Counted from the first letter of the stretch, positions 32,831 through 45,562 are shown. The stretch is DNA of 64,000 nt from Chelonoidis abingdonii (GCF_003597395.2 NC_133773.1:121750921-121814920), one strand, 5' to 3'. A program made the numbers and translations. Notes: generated from the sequence alone by a model not told the origin.

Positions 32831-35344
32831 TGATGGAGCCTCTATTTTAAGGAAAGGCAGTGTCAGGTTACTGGTCCAATGTTGACTTCAGGCTGCTTCT
32901 CCTGTCTCCTTCCTCAACTCCATATGCTGTACTTTCTGCTACTCATCTTACTCTTCCCCCTTTCTTTCATGCTAGATTGCAGATTGAGGAGAGGAGGGGA
33001 AAGAGGTGGTAGGTGAGCCTATTTTCCCCCACACCCTCCTGCCTGCACTGGTTCTTGGTATATAGCTGGTCATGCAGTCTCTGTTACATGGACTCTCTAA
33101 ACGGGAAAGGAGACAGTGGGCACAGACACACTAAAATAAAAGGGGCTAATACTGCCTCAATTTAAAAAAAAAAAAAATCCAGTTTCCTGCTTATGGATTT
33201 GTGCTTAGGTCAGTATCTAGCTGTATGCACAATATATGAATCAGTTCACCTTGTCCTTTTTGCTGCAAGCTCCAGCCTGTTCCCAAGTGGGAAAAGCTAC
33301 AACTGAAACAATTAGTGTCACATTAATTGTACTCTCGCCCCCTTTTTCAAGGAAGGGAATTTTCAGCTCTTTCAACAGCAAACTTGTTTAACCAAACACT
33401 GCACCTTTAAGCTGCTATATTCGTAACTAGAGTAACATTGCCCAAGTAAGCCACTGTTCAGTAATCAGGTGGAAAGCAGTAAAAAGCTGTCCATGGATAT
33501 ATGTGAGTAGATCTCAAGAATGTGTCACTTTTACTGTGCCCCCTTGATAGCTCCTTGCAGAGACAATATTGATGTTATAAATATAGTGCTCTGTAGTCTA
33601 GGTCAGTTAATCCAAAACAATCCATACTGTAGCAATCCCCCTTGTTCGTGCTAGTGTCACGTTATGTCCAAACAGTTGCTTAACAAAAGCATGAGGCTGT
33701 AAGCAGCATCAAACGCTTCCCAGGCCTCACAGAGACACAACTGAGGCACACAAACCCCAAAGGAAAGACAGGCATCACTGTGTCTGCTGGAGTCTAAGTG
33801 TGATCACTTACAGTTAGCACAATGACAGATTTTTCACAGCTGTGGGCAAAGCTTGTTTTGTGGACGTAACATAAAGCCTTACCACTTTTTATTCCCTTCC
33901 CCCTTCAACACCCGCTGTAAAAGTCACAGAACCAAATACCAGTAGGGTGACATCTATCCATTGATACAAAGTATATTGGAGCACAAAGTACTTTGCTAAT
34001 TGCTTTCTTATTCAGGTGTTAAAAACTTATGGCACCAGCACGCTTTAAATTAATGCAGCCAGATTGGGGGCTTTTGCCATTATTGCATTCGCCACCATGT
34101 TATTAAGTTGTAGAATAACTTTGAGGATGAAGACACCATGGGCTAATGTACAAATACCTGATGATTTATTCATTGAGCAGTTAATTGGTATGAAATCAGC
34201 AGCTGTTGGCCAAGACAACAGTGATAAAATCTCTCTCTCTCTCTATATATATAGAGGGAGAGAGAGAGATGAAAGACTCCCTCCCTCTTAACAAGAAAAA
34301 AAAATCAAGTGTTTGATTTGCTTTCTAATTTGTCATGTTTGAAACTAAATAAATATCCAGACGCTTTGCCTGACCGGAGACCAGTTTAAAGATAACGAAC
34401 TAGGCCCTCTGCTATTACAAATCAGCTGGCATGGTGGTATCAAATAATTCAGGAGGGGAGCATCAGGAGGTTTAAAAAGTCATTCTCTCCCTCCTCCCAC
34501 TACTGCACAGAGTGAGGTCAGAGAACACATGGAGACAGGCCCCCTGTAACTATTGCTAAGAATTCCTTACAGCTGGCTGACTCCCAGGTTTAAGGCAACA
34601 CATGCCTACACCACAAATCAACACCCAAAAATTTGGGGGTGGAATTTTTTGGAGTGCTCAACTTTAGCCTAACTGCTCCCACTGAAGTTACTGAGAGTTT
34701 TACCCAAGACTCCAGTGGCAACAGTTAGGCCCATGTTGAGTGCATGTGAAAGTCACACCCTCCATGTCCAACGGGTGGGATGTAAACATTTGATGAAGCA
34801 GAGGGAGGATGTTTCACAACATGGGTACTTTTTGGCTAAGAGGGAAGGGATAGGCCTGGTTATAGCCAATTGTAGCTGAGGTTAACACAGGAACAAGATC
34901 AAAGTAAATGCCCAGTATAACCATTAGTCTGTTCATAAAGTGATGCTGCTTCCCAGCTAGTGTAGTCAAGGCTAAAAACAAACATAAACCAATAACCAGG
35001 AAAATAACTCTTATTAAGGAATGTAAATGAAGTAGAGTTCACTTGTGTTGTCTGATCCAGTTACTTTTAACCATGATCACCAGGTCTTTATATATCCACA
35101 TGCATTATAAAAGGTAACAGATGCCAAAACCACCTTTATATACTTAACTTTTCTGGTAGTTACTATTTTGACCTTCAATATAGTTGCAAATAAAATTTGC
35201 ATAGCAAACTGCTTGTATTCAAAAATCCAGAGATTGGACAGTTTTTTTTCTTCTATGACTACTTCAATGCCATACAAATATTAAATGGTTTCCTTAAGAA
35301 GAGATTATGAAGCATATGAATAAAAGCAATGAAGCCAATCCCCT
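32831..35344. other. Intergenic sequence between TADA2B and GRPEL1
   Basis: The convergent gap is about 2.5 kb. It contains a palindromic CT/AT/GA microsatellite (34230-34270) and a fold-back repeat at about 34610-34745, in which 'taactgctcccactgaagt' is answered by 'actccagtggcaacagtta'. No gene, tRNA or conserved-looking frame is seen. Confidence 0.65.
34230..34270. repeat. Palindromic (CT)n(AT)n(GA)n microsatellite
   Basis: CT repeats run into AT repeats and then into GA repeats, so the 41-bp block is nearly its own reverse complement and could extrude a hairpin. One GGG interrupts the right arm. Confidence 0.9.
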
Positions 35345-35976
35345 CCCCCCCTGTATTTTATTTATTTACAACCTCTTAAGCCCAGATCAGGAATCACACA
35401 AGTGTTGAAACTTTTCCTGTTCAGAGAAAGGCCCTATTCCAGGAAACAGACATGTCATAGAAACAGCAATCCACCAAGTGAGCAAGCAGCTGATGAGTGT
35501 GTCTGCTTTGTGAAAGCTGGTGTGGGCATTTAAAGACAACTAATTACATGTACTGCTTCACAGTGATACTAGGAAATGCAACACAAAAGGACACAAAGTC
35601 AAAGGGTTCTTCATTCTAAATAGTGATCCAACTGTTACCATGCAGTTTCCTGTGGATATATTTTGTACCTTTCAACTTAACATACCTTCAGTAGCCAGGA
35701 TTATTACAGATAAAATGTTATCCAAAATACAGATGGTTTAAGGGCTCTTGTATTTTGCACTTAAGCAGAGCTGACAATACAAAAAATGCACTCTGGAGGT
35801 CCATCAAATTATTTATGGTCCATGAAGAAAGGCCATTGCAGCATTTGCTTCATTTTCACTGATTAATTTAAGCCTTCCACAGAGTGTGGGAATGGAAAAA
35901 AAAGCACATTTGAAGAGGAAAACTAGTCAGCCATTTAACAGTTGTATGGCATTTTTAATTCTTATAAATTGGGCCA
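35345..35976 (-). other. GRPEL1: GRPEL1 3'UTR and polyadenylation signal
   Basis: On the minus strand about 620 bases follow the stop. They end near overlapping AATAAA hexamers (35357-35362 and 35361-35366 as TTTATT on the plus strand), with cleavage expected close to 35345. No transposon is visible inside. Confidence 0.7.
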
Positions 35977-38900
35977 CTAAGATTCTTTGACAACTCCCAC
36001 CAAGGCAGGCCTCAAGGTACGCCCATGCAGCTTATAGCCAACCTTGGATACTAATGCAATAGTACCAGGCTCCTTCCCTTCCATGGGAGCATGGAACAAA
36101 GCTTCATGTTCATAGGGATCAAACTTGGCTCCAACAGGATTCAGTTTGAGCAGGCCGTGCTTTTTGAAAACTTTTTGAATCTGTACTTCTGTCATGACAA
36201 GACCATCATACAGGTTCTTCAGATGAGGGTTTTCATCCTTGAGTTCCTCTTTTGGAACACTCTCAGTTGCTTTTTCCAAAATGTCAGCAACTTCTAGTAA
36301 GTCCTTGCAGAAGCTCTGAATCCCTATAATGAGATGGACAGCCATAAATCACAAGCAACATCAAATTAATTCTTCTTAAGGGGATAGTTAAATGTAAATT
36401 TAACACACCCTAGTATTGTTACTGTTATCTGAGATCAGGAGAAAGTTAATATCCCTCACCCACGCCCCCCTTATTAGTCTGTGCATTTATGCAGTGTCAG
36501 CATCCCTTGTTTGTGTAGATTTTGTCATACAGCCGTAGAAGAGAGAGTTCTTAAAACAGGAAAATGCAATTATAAAACCAAAAAGTCAGAGGTGGACGAA
36601 TGGGCAGGTGTAATAAATAAAACTACTTGACTCATTTTTTAAATTATGAGTAGATTTCAAATTGATACTAAATCAATTTCACTTATGCACTTTTTTTTCC
36701 AAACATCTTATCAAGGGAGTTAGATTTCTGAGTTCCTGCAGGCCACCAACCTAATAATATAAAAATACAGAAGTGGATTGTTTGATTCTGGAGTAGGGAA
36801 AGTATATGACTCCCTCAGCAAGTGGTTCTTGGCTAATTTAATAATAATTGAGACACAAACACAATCACCACTCTCAAGTTAAGTAATTAACTTTTTTCCT
36901 CTCCCATCCTAGGATTTTTCTGGTATCATGCCTATTTTGTCCAATCTCTCACATTGTTGTCCCACATCTGCATCTTCACTTGAGCTGCTGAAGCTGCTCA
37001 TAATAGCACTGAATGAGAAAAAAGGGAGAGGAAGCAGACCCTTACTCAACCAGTAGCCTAACTGACATGAACAGGGACAGAGCTAAAGATCTTATTCAGC
37101 AGAACTCCTCCCTGTTTCCCCCATGTGCCATAATTTCATCTAGACTGCATTTCTCTAGTTTGCTTTGCCCTTCTGCTGCTTACAAGATATCTAAGGAGGT
37201 CTCAGATTTGAAATTGACAAGCTTCATCCAGTAAGAGTTTGCAGTTTACAAGTACTTGCACTTTGTGCTGTTGTGGATATCTGAATAAATCTCAGCATAG
37301 AGCTTCTGTTTCCTCAATGAAATAATTAGCCAAGTGTGAATGGATAATTTTACAATCATGTAAACAATCTGAAATTTTTTTCACTCAAGATTTACTTGAG
37401 TCTTTCGTACTGCTGTAGCATCCAGGGGCCCCCCAATAATGGATCAGAACCCCACTGTGCTAGGTATCATACTAGTATGAATGAATGCTTGTGAGAAGTG
37501 AATTTCAAATTCAAGTATTCAAATGTTTATGGAAACTGTACAAGAGTCCTGAATGTTGCTTAACTGAAGTCTGCTTCTTTTTAATCTTTATTTAATTGGC
37601 TATCCTGTTTTTAGGCTTTAATTGTGTTAAACTCATGTTAACATGTAACCGTTCACATTGCAACATTTTGTCAACTGTAGGTTAGGAAAGAAGATGAAAC
37701 AGTTGTAGGCTCAGATCAACAAAGGAATCTAAATCCCAGATTTAGACAGCACTGCAATTCACAAAACTGCCACTTGGCTGCCTCCTAACTCTGTAGGTGC
37801 CTAAACTCAACATCTAAATTTATTCTGTAAGTGTCTTAGAAATGCCTAAAGTTTCTATCTCTGAGTATGCACACTGCTGCCTCAGGCAAGAGCCCAGACG
37901 CTTACCCTCGTGCCTAAGCCCTAACACGATCTTCAAACCAGGGGAAGATAGGTAGGGCAATGGCTATCTTGCCCCCGAGGCCCTATCTGGTGGGCATGTG
38001 CTAAGCTTGCCTTACTCAACACAAAATTGTTGGGGGCAGGCCATGGCAGCAGAGGGACCTTTAGCGCAGTGGTTAGAGCATTTACTTAGAAAGCAGGAGA
38101 TCGCGGTTCAACTGTCCCTTCTGCCTGAGGAAAAGAGATTTGAACACGGGTTTCTTACCTCAGAAGTCGATAATGCCCTGCTCATAGGACTATGGGATAT
38201 TCTGATGTAGGGGTCTCAATATCTCATTTTGAAGTCACTCGATTTTGTATATTTGCAGTGGCCAGATAAAGTAAGAATACAACTACAGTCCAGTGGTCAG
38301 GCACTCTCCTGAGTGGTGGGAAATGCCTATTCAAATCGTCTCTCCTCTTCAGGCAGAGGGGGGAAATAACCAGGTCTATCACATCCAAGATGAGTTCCCT
38401 AACCACTGTGCTAAAGGTTATATGGTAGGCAGCCCGTAGCCAGTATGTATGGAGTTAGGTGGATATTGCCACTGTTATGGCAAGAAACAGTTCTTTCCAC
38501 ACACCGACCAACATAGTTATACCACTATAAGTGCAGACCAGGCCTAAGTCCCTTTGTGGATCTGGGTCACAGTGCTATCTTTTGCTACTGCAATTTTTAT
38601 AATACAATACCCTTTCCATTTTGCACATTTGTTTTCAAAGGATAAAAAGAGCTATTAATATATGCTTAAGTCAGAACTGTCAAACATGACATAAAAAGAC
38701 ACTTAGCACAATTAGCACTCCTTGAAGTTGGTGACAGTTGCATGTACTCAGCCCTCTGAAAATCTAGCTATTTACTTAAGTTAACATTAAGCATTCATGA
38801 GTTTTGGCATTCAGACTTACCAGAAAAATCTATTTAAATTTCAACAGGTTTTCACAAAAGTAATAAGAAAGCAAGTAGTTGAGATCCCTTGCACTCAAAT

Positions 38901-41900
38901 TTAAGATTGAATTTGGGAGTGAAGGGGTGGGATGTTAGACCTGGGAAGAGGAAGAGAATTCACGCTACAAGTTGCACTGAGACTTCACCAGTCTTATATG
39001 TATTGGGTTTGGCTCCCTCACTTTCTACAATGAAAGTTCACAAGCAGTTAAATTCATAATATGGACTATGTTGCCCCTAGGTATTAAACAGCTAAAACTT
39101 TCCTAGTAAAAGCAGCAACACTTCAGTGCAGTATGAGAAATACTTTCCTTGTGAAACTGGCATAATAATGCCACATGTAATAAATCCAACAAATGCAGAT
39201 CCAATCATGAAGATTATACATCATGTCAGTGTACAAGGGCCATTATGACTCATACAGACTTATAAGTTTCTGGAAAATTTTGCAGACACCAAGCAATCCA
39301 GAGTTTTTTGATTAATCCAGGTACATCTAAATCTAATGCTTCTAAAACTCATGCAGTTTTACACCCATCCAGTGAAACTGTAATGACACTGAGGCATCTC
39401 AAATCACTTAAATTTAAATCAGGACACTAACATTTCAGGTTCTCAGCAACAAGTTTAACAAGAATATGACAATATATCTGGGAGTTCCAAATGGTGGGAA
39501 TTGTGGGTGAGTGGCAGTGTCCATTCTGAATTTCCAAGTTTAATTTTTCAATTAGTATTACAGCACCTTACAATACAACTCGTGCACACAAGTGAAGTCT
39601 CCACCCACCATACAACTTTGCCTCTTCTACCAATTTCTGGCTTCTTTGCCTCAAGTTTTCTGTATCTGCCAGGGCTCGCTTGTACTTGTCCTGAGGAAGA
39701 AGATAAAGCATACTGCAGAAAAGATCCCACTACAGTCTGTATACTGCGTGCCAATAATTCAAATCAAGGCTCTTATTTCATTACAAAGCAGCAGTTTAAC
39801 AAGATAGACTCTGTGGTTTATTATGTTATTAAAAGTTACATCTAAATTCCAAACAATATTTGTACTTAGCACTTCAAATGAGCGTACAAAGACTAATCCT
39901 CATGTCCTTGTGATGTAGGCGTGCATTAGCCTCATTTTGCAGGTGGAAAAACAGGGGAGGGTGCAGTACTTCTGTGTTCACTCTCTTGCCCACAAGTGGT
40001 TCTTCTTGTTTTTGTTTTTTAGGAGACTTGGGGCAGGGAGGAGATACAGGGAGGTGGCACAGGAAGAAAAGATGTGCTTCCAGGCTCTCAGGCCCAGATC
40101 CACCAAGTTATTTTAGGCTCCTAACATCCATCAAAATCTATGGAAGTTAGGAACCTAAATACCTTGGTGGATCTGGGCATCAGTGTGGGGTAGTTTTTTT
40201 TTTAATTCTTAACGAGAGCTGTGAAGTACTGGAATGTCAAAAAGTTTGCTTCTCCTAATCCCTTGTACGTTCCAGACCAGACTTAGTACATCACATGGGA
40301 TACCTCTGCACTGACTCATTATGCCACAAGAATGACATGAAGCTGTCTTTTTATTTTTGTGTCAATCCATTTGTTAGCAGCAGAGCAAAATAGTCTTACT
40401 TAGTCACTGGTTGGTGAACTGTTCCCACATCCTCCCAGGCCTCCTACTTTCACCTTAACCCCACACTACAAGGGAACAGGACACTTCTGTACCTCTGCTT
40501 CCTGGCACCTCTGCTCTCTACCAGCTGAGGAAGGAATGCTACAATTTACCCCATGAATGCAAATTTATCACATGGCAGAGTCACCATATACTAGTTCTTT
40601 CATCATAGTAGCCAGCATCTTCAGATTGCAGGGGCTACCTGTTTGCTCAGCTTTACCTTCCAAAACCTGTCTGCTCATGCTTCCTTAACTAAGGGAGAAA
40701 CAAGGTGGGTGAGGGAATATCTTTTATTGAACCAACTTCTGTTGGTGAGAAAGAGATAAGCCTTTGAGTGCAATTCCAGGAAGAAGGAATGAGCATGCAG
40801 ACTCTGAAGGCTGAAAATAAAGGAAACGGCTTCAGGTCTTAGGTTATAAGTAAAAATTAATTTGGTCTCAGTTCAGGCACAAAGACATTATGCAGTTTGG
40901 CACCACTGGAAGTGCCTATCAGGGAGAGATGCCAAGAAGCAAAACAGTAGGTTTTGCCACTGCAGGCTGGGGAAAAAGTGGGTTGGCAGAATTTGGAGAA
41001 CTCTGCAGACTGTATTCATGTGTTATGCCTTGCTCATTCCACTGCTATTGTTATCAATATAACCACTAAACTCAGATTTAGTTCTATACTGGATAAAAAG
41101 GCTAACTTCTCCACGATTACTAAATGAGAAAGAGAGGCTAAGGAGAAAGTGTGAGTAAAGATAAAGTAGCTTATGTTCCCAGGCCTCAGTGAGGAGTATT
41201 ATCATCCACATTTTTCTAGATTGAAAAATGAGGCCCAGCGTGCCTATTAGCAGTCTGTTCCCATCAAAATGACTATGTACTACTAATGGACTAAACTTAA
41301 AGGGAAAAGTCCAATTAGGCTAATCCAAATCTATAATATTACATTCATGAAATAATTGCTACATAGTCTTCTCCACCTTGTATACAGTGTACTTGGAACT
41401 TCACACTTTTCCTAAAATGTGTGCATGCTGGCTGATCAAAAGACCCTTACAGTCATTTCTTTTAGTTGTTCTTCCAATTTGGCTTTTTCTTCAATGAATA
41501 TCTTCTCAGCAGACACTGGTTCAGCCTTCGGTTTATTCTGGCTCTGACTCTGGTCATCTTCCAAGTTCTGTCCAGTGCTTTTCTGTTGTGTTGCTATGCA
41601 AAGCAACCGTGGAGAAGTCCTAAAGCAAACATAGTCAGAGCAATAGTCAGCTGCTCATTCTAGGAAAAAGTAGTGGTTTTTGGACATACTGAACACTTGA
41701 TTTGCCTTTATCACATACAGAAGAAACCTCCATCCTAAAGCCAGAAAAATGATTGATTTATGAAGAAACTAGGGCTACAATCCTGCAAGCCATGTGCATA
41801 TGCTAAACTGTGAGTAGCCCCACAGTGCATAAGATTTGCAAGACCTTAGTCTGTAATTCCTTGCTAACTGTAACGCTGTATCCAATGCAGGGCTTTGGAG

Positions 41901-44773
41901 CTGTGCTCTGGCTCCGCTACAGCTCCAGGCAAAAACCTGTAGGTCCACTACTCCAGAGCTGCTCCGCTCCAAAGCCTTGATCCAATGTGATATGGAATGG
42001 TGTCCAAAAGAATCTCTGCAGTCTTGACAGCCCAAAACTAGAAAAACCCTACAAGTTGACCTAATCACTGTTCCATCTACCTGCACCTCTGCTCCTATTC
42101 AAACTATCTTGGGGAAAAATTATCTTGGAAGCATGCACAGAAAGCTTGAAATTACACCCTTACCATAATAGAGGTAGTATTTTCCTTCCCTGTTTAAAAA
42201 GAGGTGACCGCTCACTAGCTTTTTTGCCCCAAATCCTGCAATTATTATGAGGCCTGGCGTGTTTTTAAATAAAAACTTATCTGAGAACACATTTAGGAAC
42301 ACTAGTTAGAACTAAATCAGGCCTGAAAGGTACGCTGAAGCCTCAAGTCTTTAGTCACACCAATTTACTGTTTTCCAGTGTTCAAGCATGATGGCAATCT
42401 TTTATTTATTAGCTGGATTCAGGTTCTCCTGTACAGCTCCAGGTGCCATTCTGCAGCAAGACAGCCACCAATAACAGGCAATACAGGCAAGCACATTTTA
42501 ATTATTTCAAATAAAGATTTATTAAGTTTATTAGGGAAAGTTTCAGATGGTTGATGGAAAAAATGAGGGCCACTTCCCTTTCATTGGGAATATAATTTGG
42601 AAACAAATCAACAATTTACTTTCCTAATGTCCTGATTAATTTACATTTAAGGCGGAAGTCTCATGATGCAATAATCTGCAACACTTCAGTCACTAAGTTT
42701 CCTCTAAAACAAAGGAATTGGAATAACTACCTGCTGGTGAAAAATCCAGAAAACACCTGCTATCTCATTTGTAAATAGCTAGTCCAAAAATTGAAGTATT
42801 GTGAGTAACTCAGAATCAGCAAAAGAATTCTATTACACTACTGATTCTTTTGCATCAGCAGAAATGGAGGTCTTTGCATAATCATCTGTATCTGACATTC
42901 CTTAGTGGTTCATTTAATTTAAAATATCTATTATTTAGGACAGTAGTTATCAAACTTATTTGACGGTGACCCCCTTCTTTGTGTCTCTAGTAGTTTACAC
43001 CCTCCCACCCCACCCCACAATTACATATACCGATAAAAAAAATCAATATGCAACTCTCGCTAAATATTAAAAACAACCAGTCAGGCATTGATTCAAACAG
43101 AGCCATTTCAGTATATAGCAATGTAAATTGTAAGTAAGATGCTGCTTAGAGGCATCACACTCCTGTTACTAGTGTGATGGGTATACCTGTTTTTTGGAAC
43201 AGAGCAATTCTATGAATTTCACAAATGAGCCAAGAATCCATTGTAATAAGAGCAAAACTGCAATTGTGGTTGATGCTGCAAATGGATTAACAACTTGGCA
43301 TAATGCTATGCAATCTTAACAGAAATCCATCAAAATGCACAGTGCCATCTGAGGACCTGATATGTCTGGATGAATCAGCTTTGCTAGCTATTTGTTGCTG
43401 TGGGTAAAGTGTGCACAGTAATCTTTTTTTGTCCTAAAAGCTTGTCATGCCCCTCACCCTCAAATATATTCTGCATGCCGCTGGCCCCCGCCCCCTACTT
43501 TGAGAATCTCTGCTTTAGAATGATTTTGTGCCCATTTTTCCATGAGTGAGAGGTGCATGTGTTGGGGCAGCAAGTGCAGAAATAAGATAGCACATGAGGA
43601 CAATCTTCTTTCCCTCACATATCTTTGCCTCTGTTCCTACAAGTGACTCTAGGCCTTTAGTCACAAAGCTCCATACGCTTAGAACACCTCGCTCTTATAT
43701 CTTGCATGAACAACTTAAAACTTATAAGCCTACACACAGGTAGGTACTACCATATTTATTTAGATGCCTTAATAAATACAGATGCAGCTGATTAACTTGA
43801 GTGAGTTTGAAAGTTGCCCAAGAGTCTCTTCACTCCAACTTGTGCTCTCTTTTAAGAAATAAAGCACCTTTATCCTAGATACCCATTGCTGAATGACAGT
43901 AACTACTGGCTCCCACCCCCTTGCTTTGTCTAGCATTAAATCCCTCAACAGAAATGCATCCAAACTGCATGAGCTGTGAAACATGACATTTTGGGGAAAA
44001 ATATGACATGAAACATGACATGCAGTAATCACATGGGCTGCCTCCCTCCCAACAAACAGGTCAAGCTTAAACCCTCTCTCCCACTCTTGGGGGTCGGAGA
44101 GAGGATGTGACCATGACAAGGACATTTTTTTCTTGATGGCAGAGATATGCCATACGGAGCTGCACAACGCCATCCCCTAAAGCAAACTGCCAACACTGTC
44201 TCCCCTTGAGTGACTCCCTATCTCTGTAGCCCCTGCCTCTGCCCTTTTGCTGCTGCTCTCCAGGGTAGGTGTGTGGGGCAAGGTGCAGGACTCTTCCCTG
44301 CCCGGCTCAGGCCGGGAGAGAGTCACCAATGTTCACTCCCCAGGTGGGGGGACACTGGAGCCTCCTCGAGAAGGAGGAGGCCGAGCCCCGGCGAGGGGCA
44401 TGGCGGGGCGAGCAGAGGGAGGGGCAGGCGGTGAGAGAGGGCAGAGACCCTGCTGTGGGCGGGGCTTCCCTAGGGCCTCGCCTATAAAACACAGGCCCCA
44501 GGACAGGCGCTGAGCTTGGCTAAGCCGGAGGAGCTCGCGGAGGCCCAGGCGGGCGACTCCCCGAGCGGGCCGGGGGAGCCTCCCACCCGCCACCGCCCCA
44601 GACGAGCTCAGCGGTAGCTCGGGGGAGGGTCTGCGCTGCCCGTGCCGCCCTTCCGCGCGCTCCCGGGGCCGGTGCGCAGGCCTCATTCCGCCCCGCCCTT
44701 ACCGCAGCGGGCAGCTCAGCAGCGGGTAGCGCCGCGGTCTCAGCAGCAGCCGCATGCACCGCGCCGCCGCCAT
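35977..44773 (-). CDS. GRPEL1: GrpE-like 1, mitochondrial Hsp70 nucleotide exchange factor
   Basis: Four exons on the minus strand, 44773-44703, 41619-41451, 39690-39609 and 36323-35977, all with GT/AG junctions, give 222 residues. The human protein has 217. The basic, Leu/Arg-rich start (MAAARCMRLLLRPRRYP) is a mitochondrial targeting peptide. The coiled-coil dimerisation helix spans about 60-110 ('EEKAKLEEQLKEM', 'DKYKRALADTENLRQRSQKL'). A four-helix region follows, then the C-terminal beta domain that contacts Hsp70 ('GAKFDPYEHEALFH', 'KVGYKLHGRTLRPALVGVV'). GRPEL1 releases ADP from HSPA9 (mtHsp70) in the matrix during protein import and folding. Exon 1 lies in a CpG island. Confidence 0.97.
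36324..39608 (-). other. GRPEL1: GRPEL1 intron 3 with tRNA-armed repeats
   Basis: This AT-rich 3.3-kb intron separates exons 3 and 4. It holds a composite repeat at about 37690-38430 whose tRNA-like arms are annotated separately. The remainder shows nothing recognisable. Confidence 0.75.
38045..38425. repeat. Two tandem fold-back units with tRNA-like arms
   Basis: Unit 1 starts with A-box-like TTAGCGCAGTGG (38061-38072) and B-box-like GGTTCAACTGTCC (38105-38117). It then reads the same motifs backwards ('gatttgaacacggg' at about 38137, 'tgccctgctcataggac' at about 38173). Unit 2 (about 38285-38425) has the same forward arm ('ccagtggtcaggcactctcc', 'attcaaatcg') and backward arm ('cctaaccactgtgctaaagg'). 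Such head-to-head tRNA arms fold on themselves. It is repeat sequence, not functional tRNA genes. Confidence 0.55.
39850..39990 (-). repeat. MIR-like fragment
   Basis: The text 'gtacttagcacttcaaatga', then 'attagcctcattttgcaggt', then 'ggaaaaacagggg' has the order of a reverse-strand MIR 3' half. It is old and diverged and lies in GRPEL1 intron 2. Confidence 0.45.
40092..40178. repeat. Near-perfect 87-bp fold-back repeat
   Basis: The left arm begins GCCCAGATCCACCAAG and the right arm ends CTTGGTGGATCTGGGC. The arms of about 39 bp pair with few mismatches around a loop of about 8 bases. This is a small palindromic MITE-like element in GRPEL1 intron 2. Related text ('taggtgcctaa') occurs near 22540 and 37795. 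Confidence 0.8.
41888..41979. mobile_element. Miniature hAT element (92 bp) with perfect 8-bp duplication
   Basis: The ends are CAGGGCTTTGGAGC and GCTCCAAAGCCTTG-like (GCTCCGCTCCAAAGCCTTG). atccaatg flanks both sides exactly (41880-41887 and 41980-41987). The whole copy is nearly palindromic. It lies 261 bp from the 3' splice site that precedes GRPEL1 exon 2. Confidence 0.85.
42941..43512. mobile_element. Non-autonomous hAT element (572 bp)
   Basis: The ends are CAGTAGTTATCAAACTT and ACTTTGAGAATCTCTG. The flanks are atttagga (42933-42940) and ctttagaa (43513-43520), 6 of 8 identical. It is a diverged relative of the copies at 3914 and 4506. It lies in GRPEL1 intron 1 and has no coding capacity. 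Confidence 0.75.
43521..44702 (-). other. GRPEL1: 5' end of GRPEL1 intron 1, partly CpG island
   Basis: Sequence becomes GC- and CpG-rich from about 44230 toward exon 1. The long open frames seen here on both strands come from composition. No second exon is supported. Confidence 0.7.
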
Positions 44774-45110
44774 GGCTTCTCCGAGCTGAATGCGTGGGGC
44801 TCGCTCTCCGCCCAACGCCCGGGTCACGGCCCAGCCACGGCCCAATCAGCGGGAGGGGAACCCCTCTGGGGCCGAGAGTGACGGGACCAAGGTCCAATGA
44901 GCCGGGCCGGCCGCCACATGGGGGTGGGGCCTGCCCCCTGCTGACTCATAGCACGCTCCGGTGAGAAGAGTTGAAAGGTCGCAGACGACTCCGCTGCGTT
45001 CGATCAGGGGGAGGTTGCTGGTGAGGGGTGGGCGTGGCCAATGGGGGGGCGGGGGAAGGCGCTCTAGGCTGTTCTTGCGCGGTATGTTTTCCCGCTCTGG
45101 TGGGCTCAGG
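44774..45110 (-). promoter_or_regulatory. GRPEL1: GRPEL1 CpG-island promoter
   Basis: The GC-rich region upstream of the GRPEL1 ATG has CCAAT boxes at 44842-44846, 44894-44898 and 45038-45042, all in the same orientation, and several GGGCGTGG/GGGCGGG-like boxes. No TATA box is seen. The island runs about 44230-45240, ending in a C-run (45174-45185). Confidence 0.7.
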
Positions 45111-45562
45111 CCTGCAGGGCTCTCTGGGGAAGGGGACTGGGGCCCCTGTTGCCCTGGCCTAAGCCAGTGCCGGCCCCCCCCCCCCTCATCCAGGGCTGCC
45201 TGTGGTGGGGTGCCCATTTCAGATGGGGGGGGGCAACTTTAACTGTGATTCTTGGGGCTAACTAAGCACTTAAACTCCATGTTTTGGCAGATAACTTAGC
45301 AATTAGTGACAGGAGCTGTGTAGCTAATGCCTTTATAAAGAAAATTGAATATTTGACCCACTCAGTTCTAATAACATGTTTTGACATCTTGTGGCAAGTC
45401 ACTTAAGGGACATTGGTTAGGTTTAAAATTTTCATGTGGATTCTTACTTTGTTACCAACTCTGTGAGGAGAGAGAGACCCTGTCAGGACTCCTGGGTTCT
45501 AGCTGCACTCTGGGAGGGGAGCAGAGTCTAGCAACAGGCAGATACATCTGGGTTTTATATAA

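Noticed and set aside
38053..38125. Possible tRNA gene in GRPEL1 intron 3
   Set aside because: A/B-box-like motifs exist but stems do not pair and the same arm occurs inverted beside it. It is a repeat.
44210..45242. Several overlapping frames around GRPEL1 exon 1
   Set aside because: CpG island composition keeps all frames open. Only the mitochondrial-signal exon 44773-44703 joins to conserved exons.
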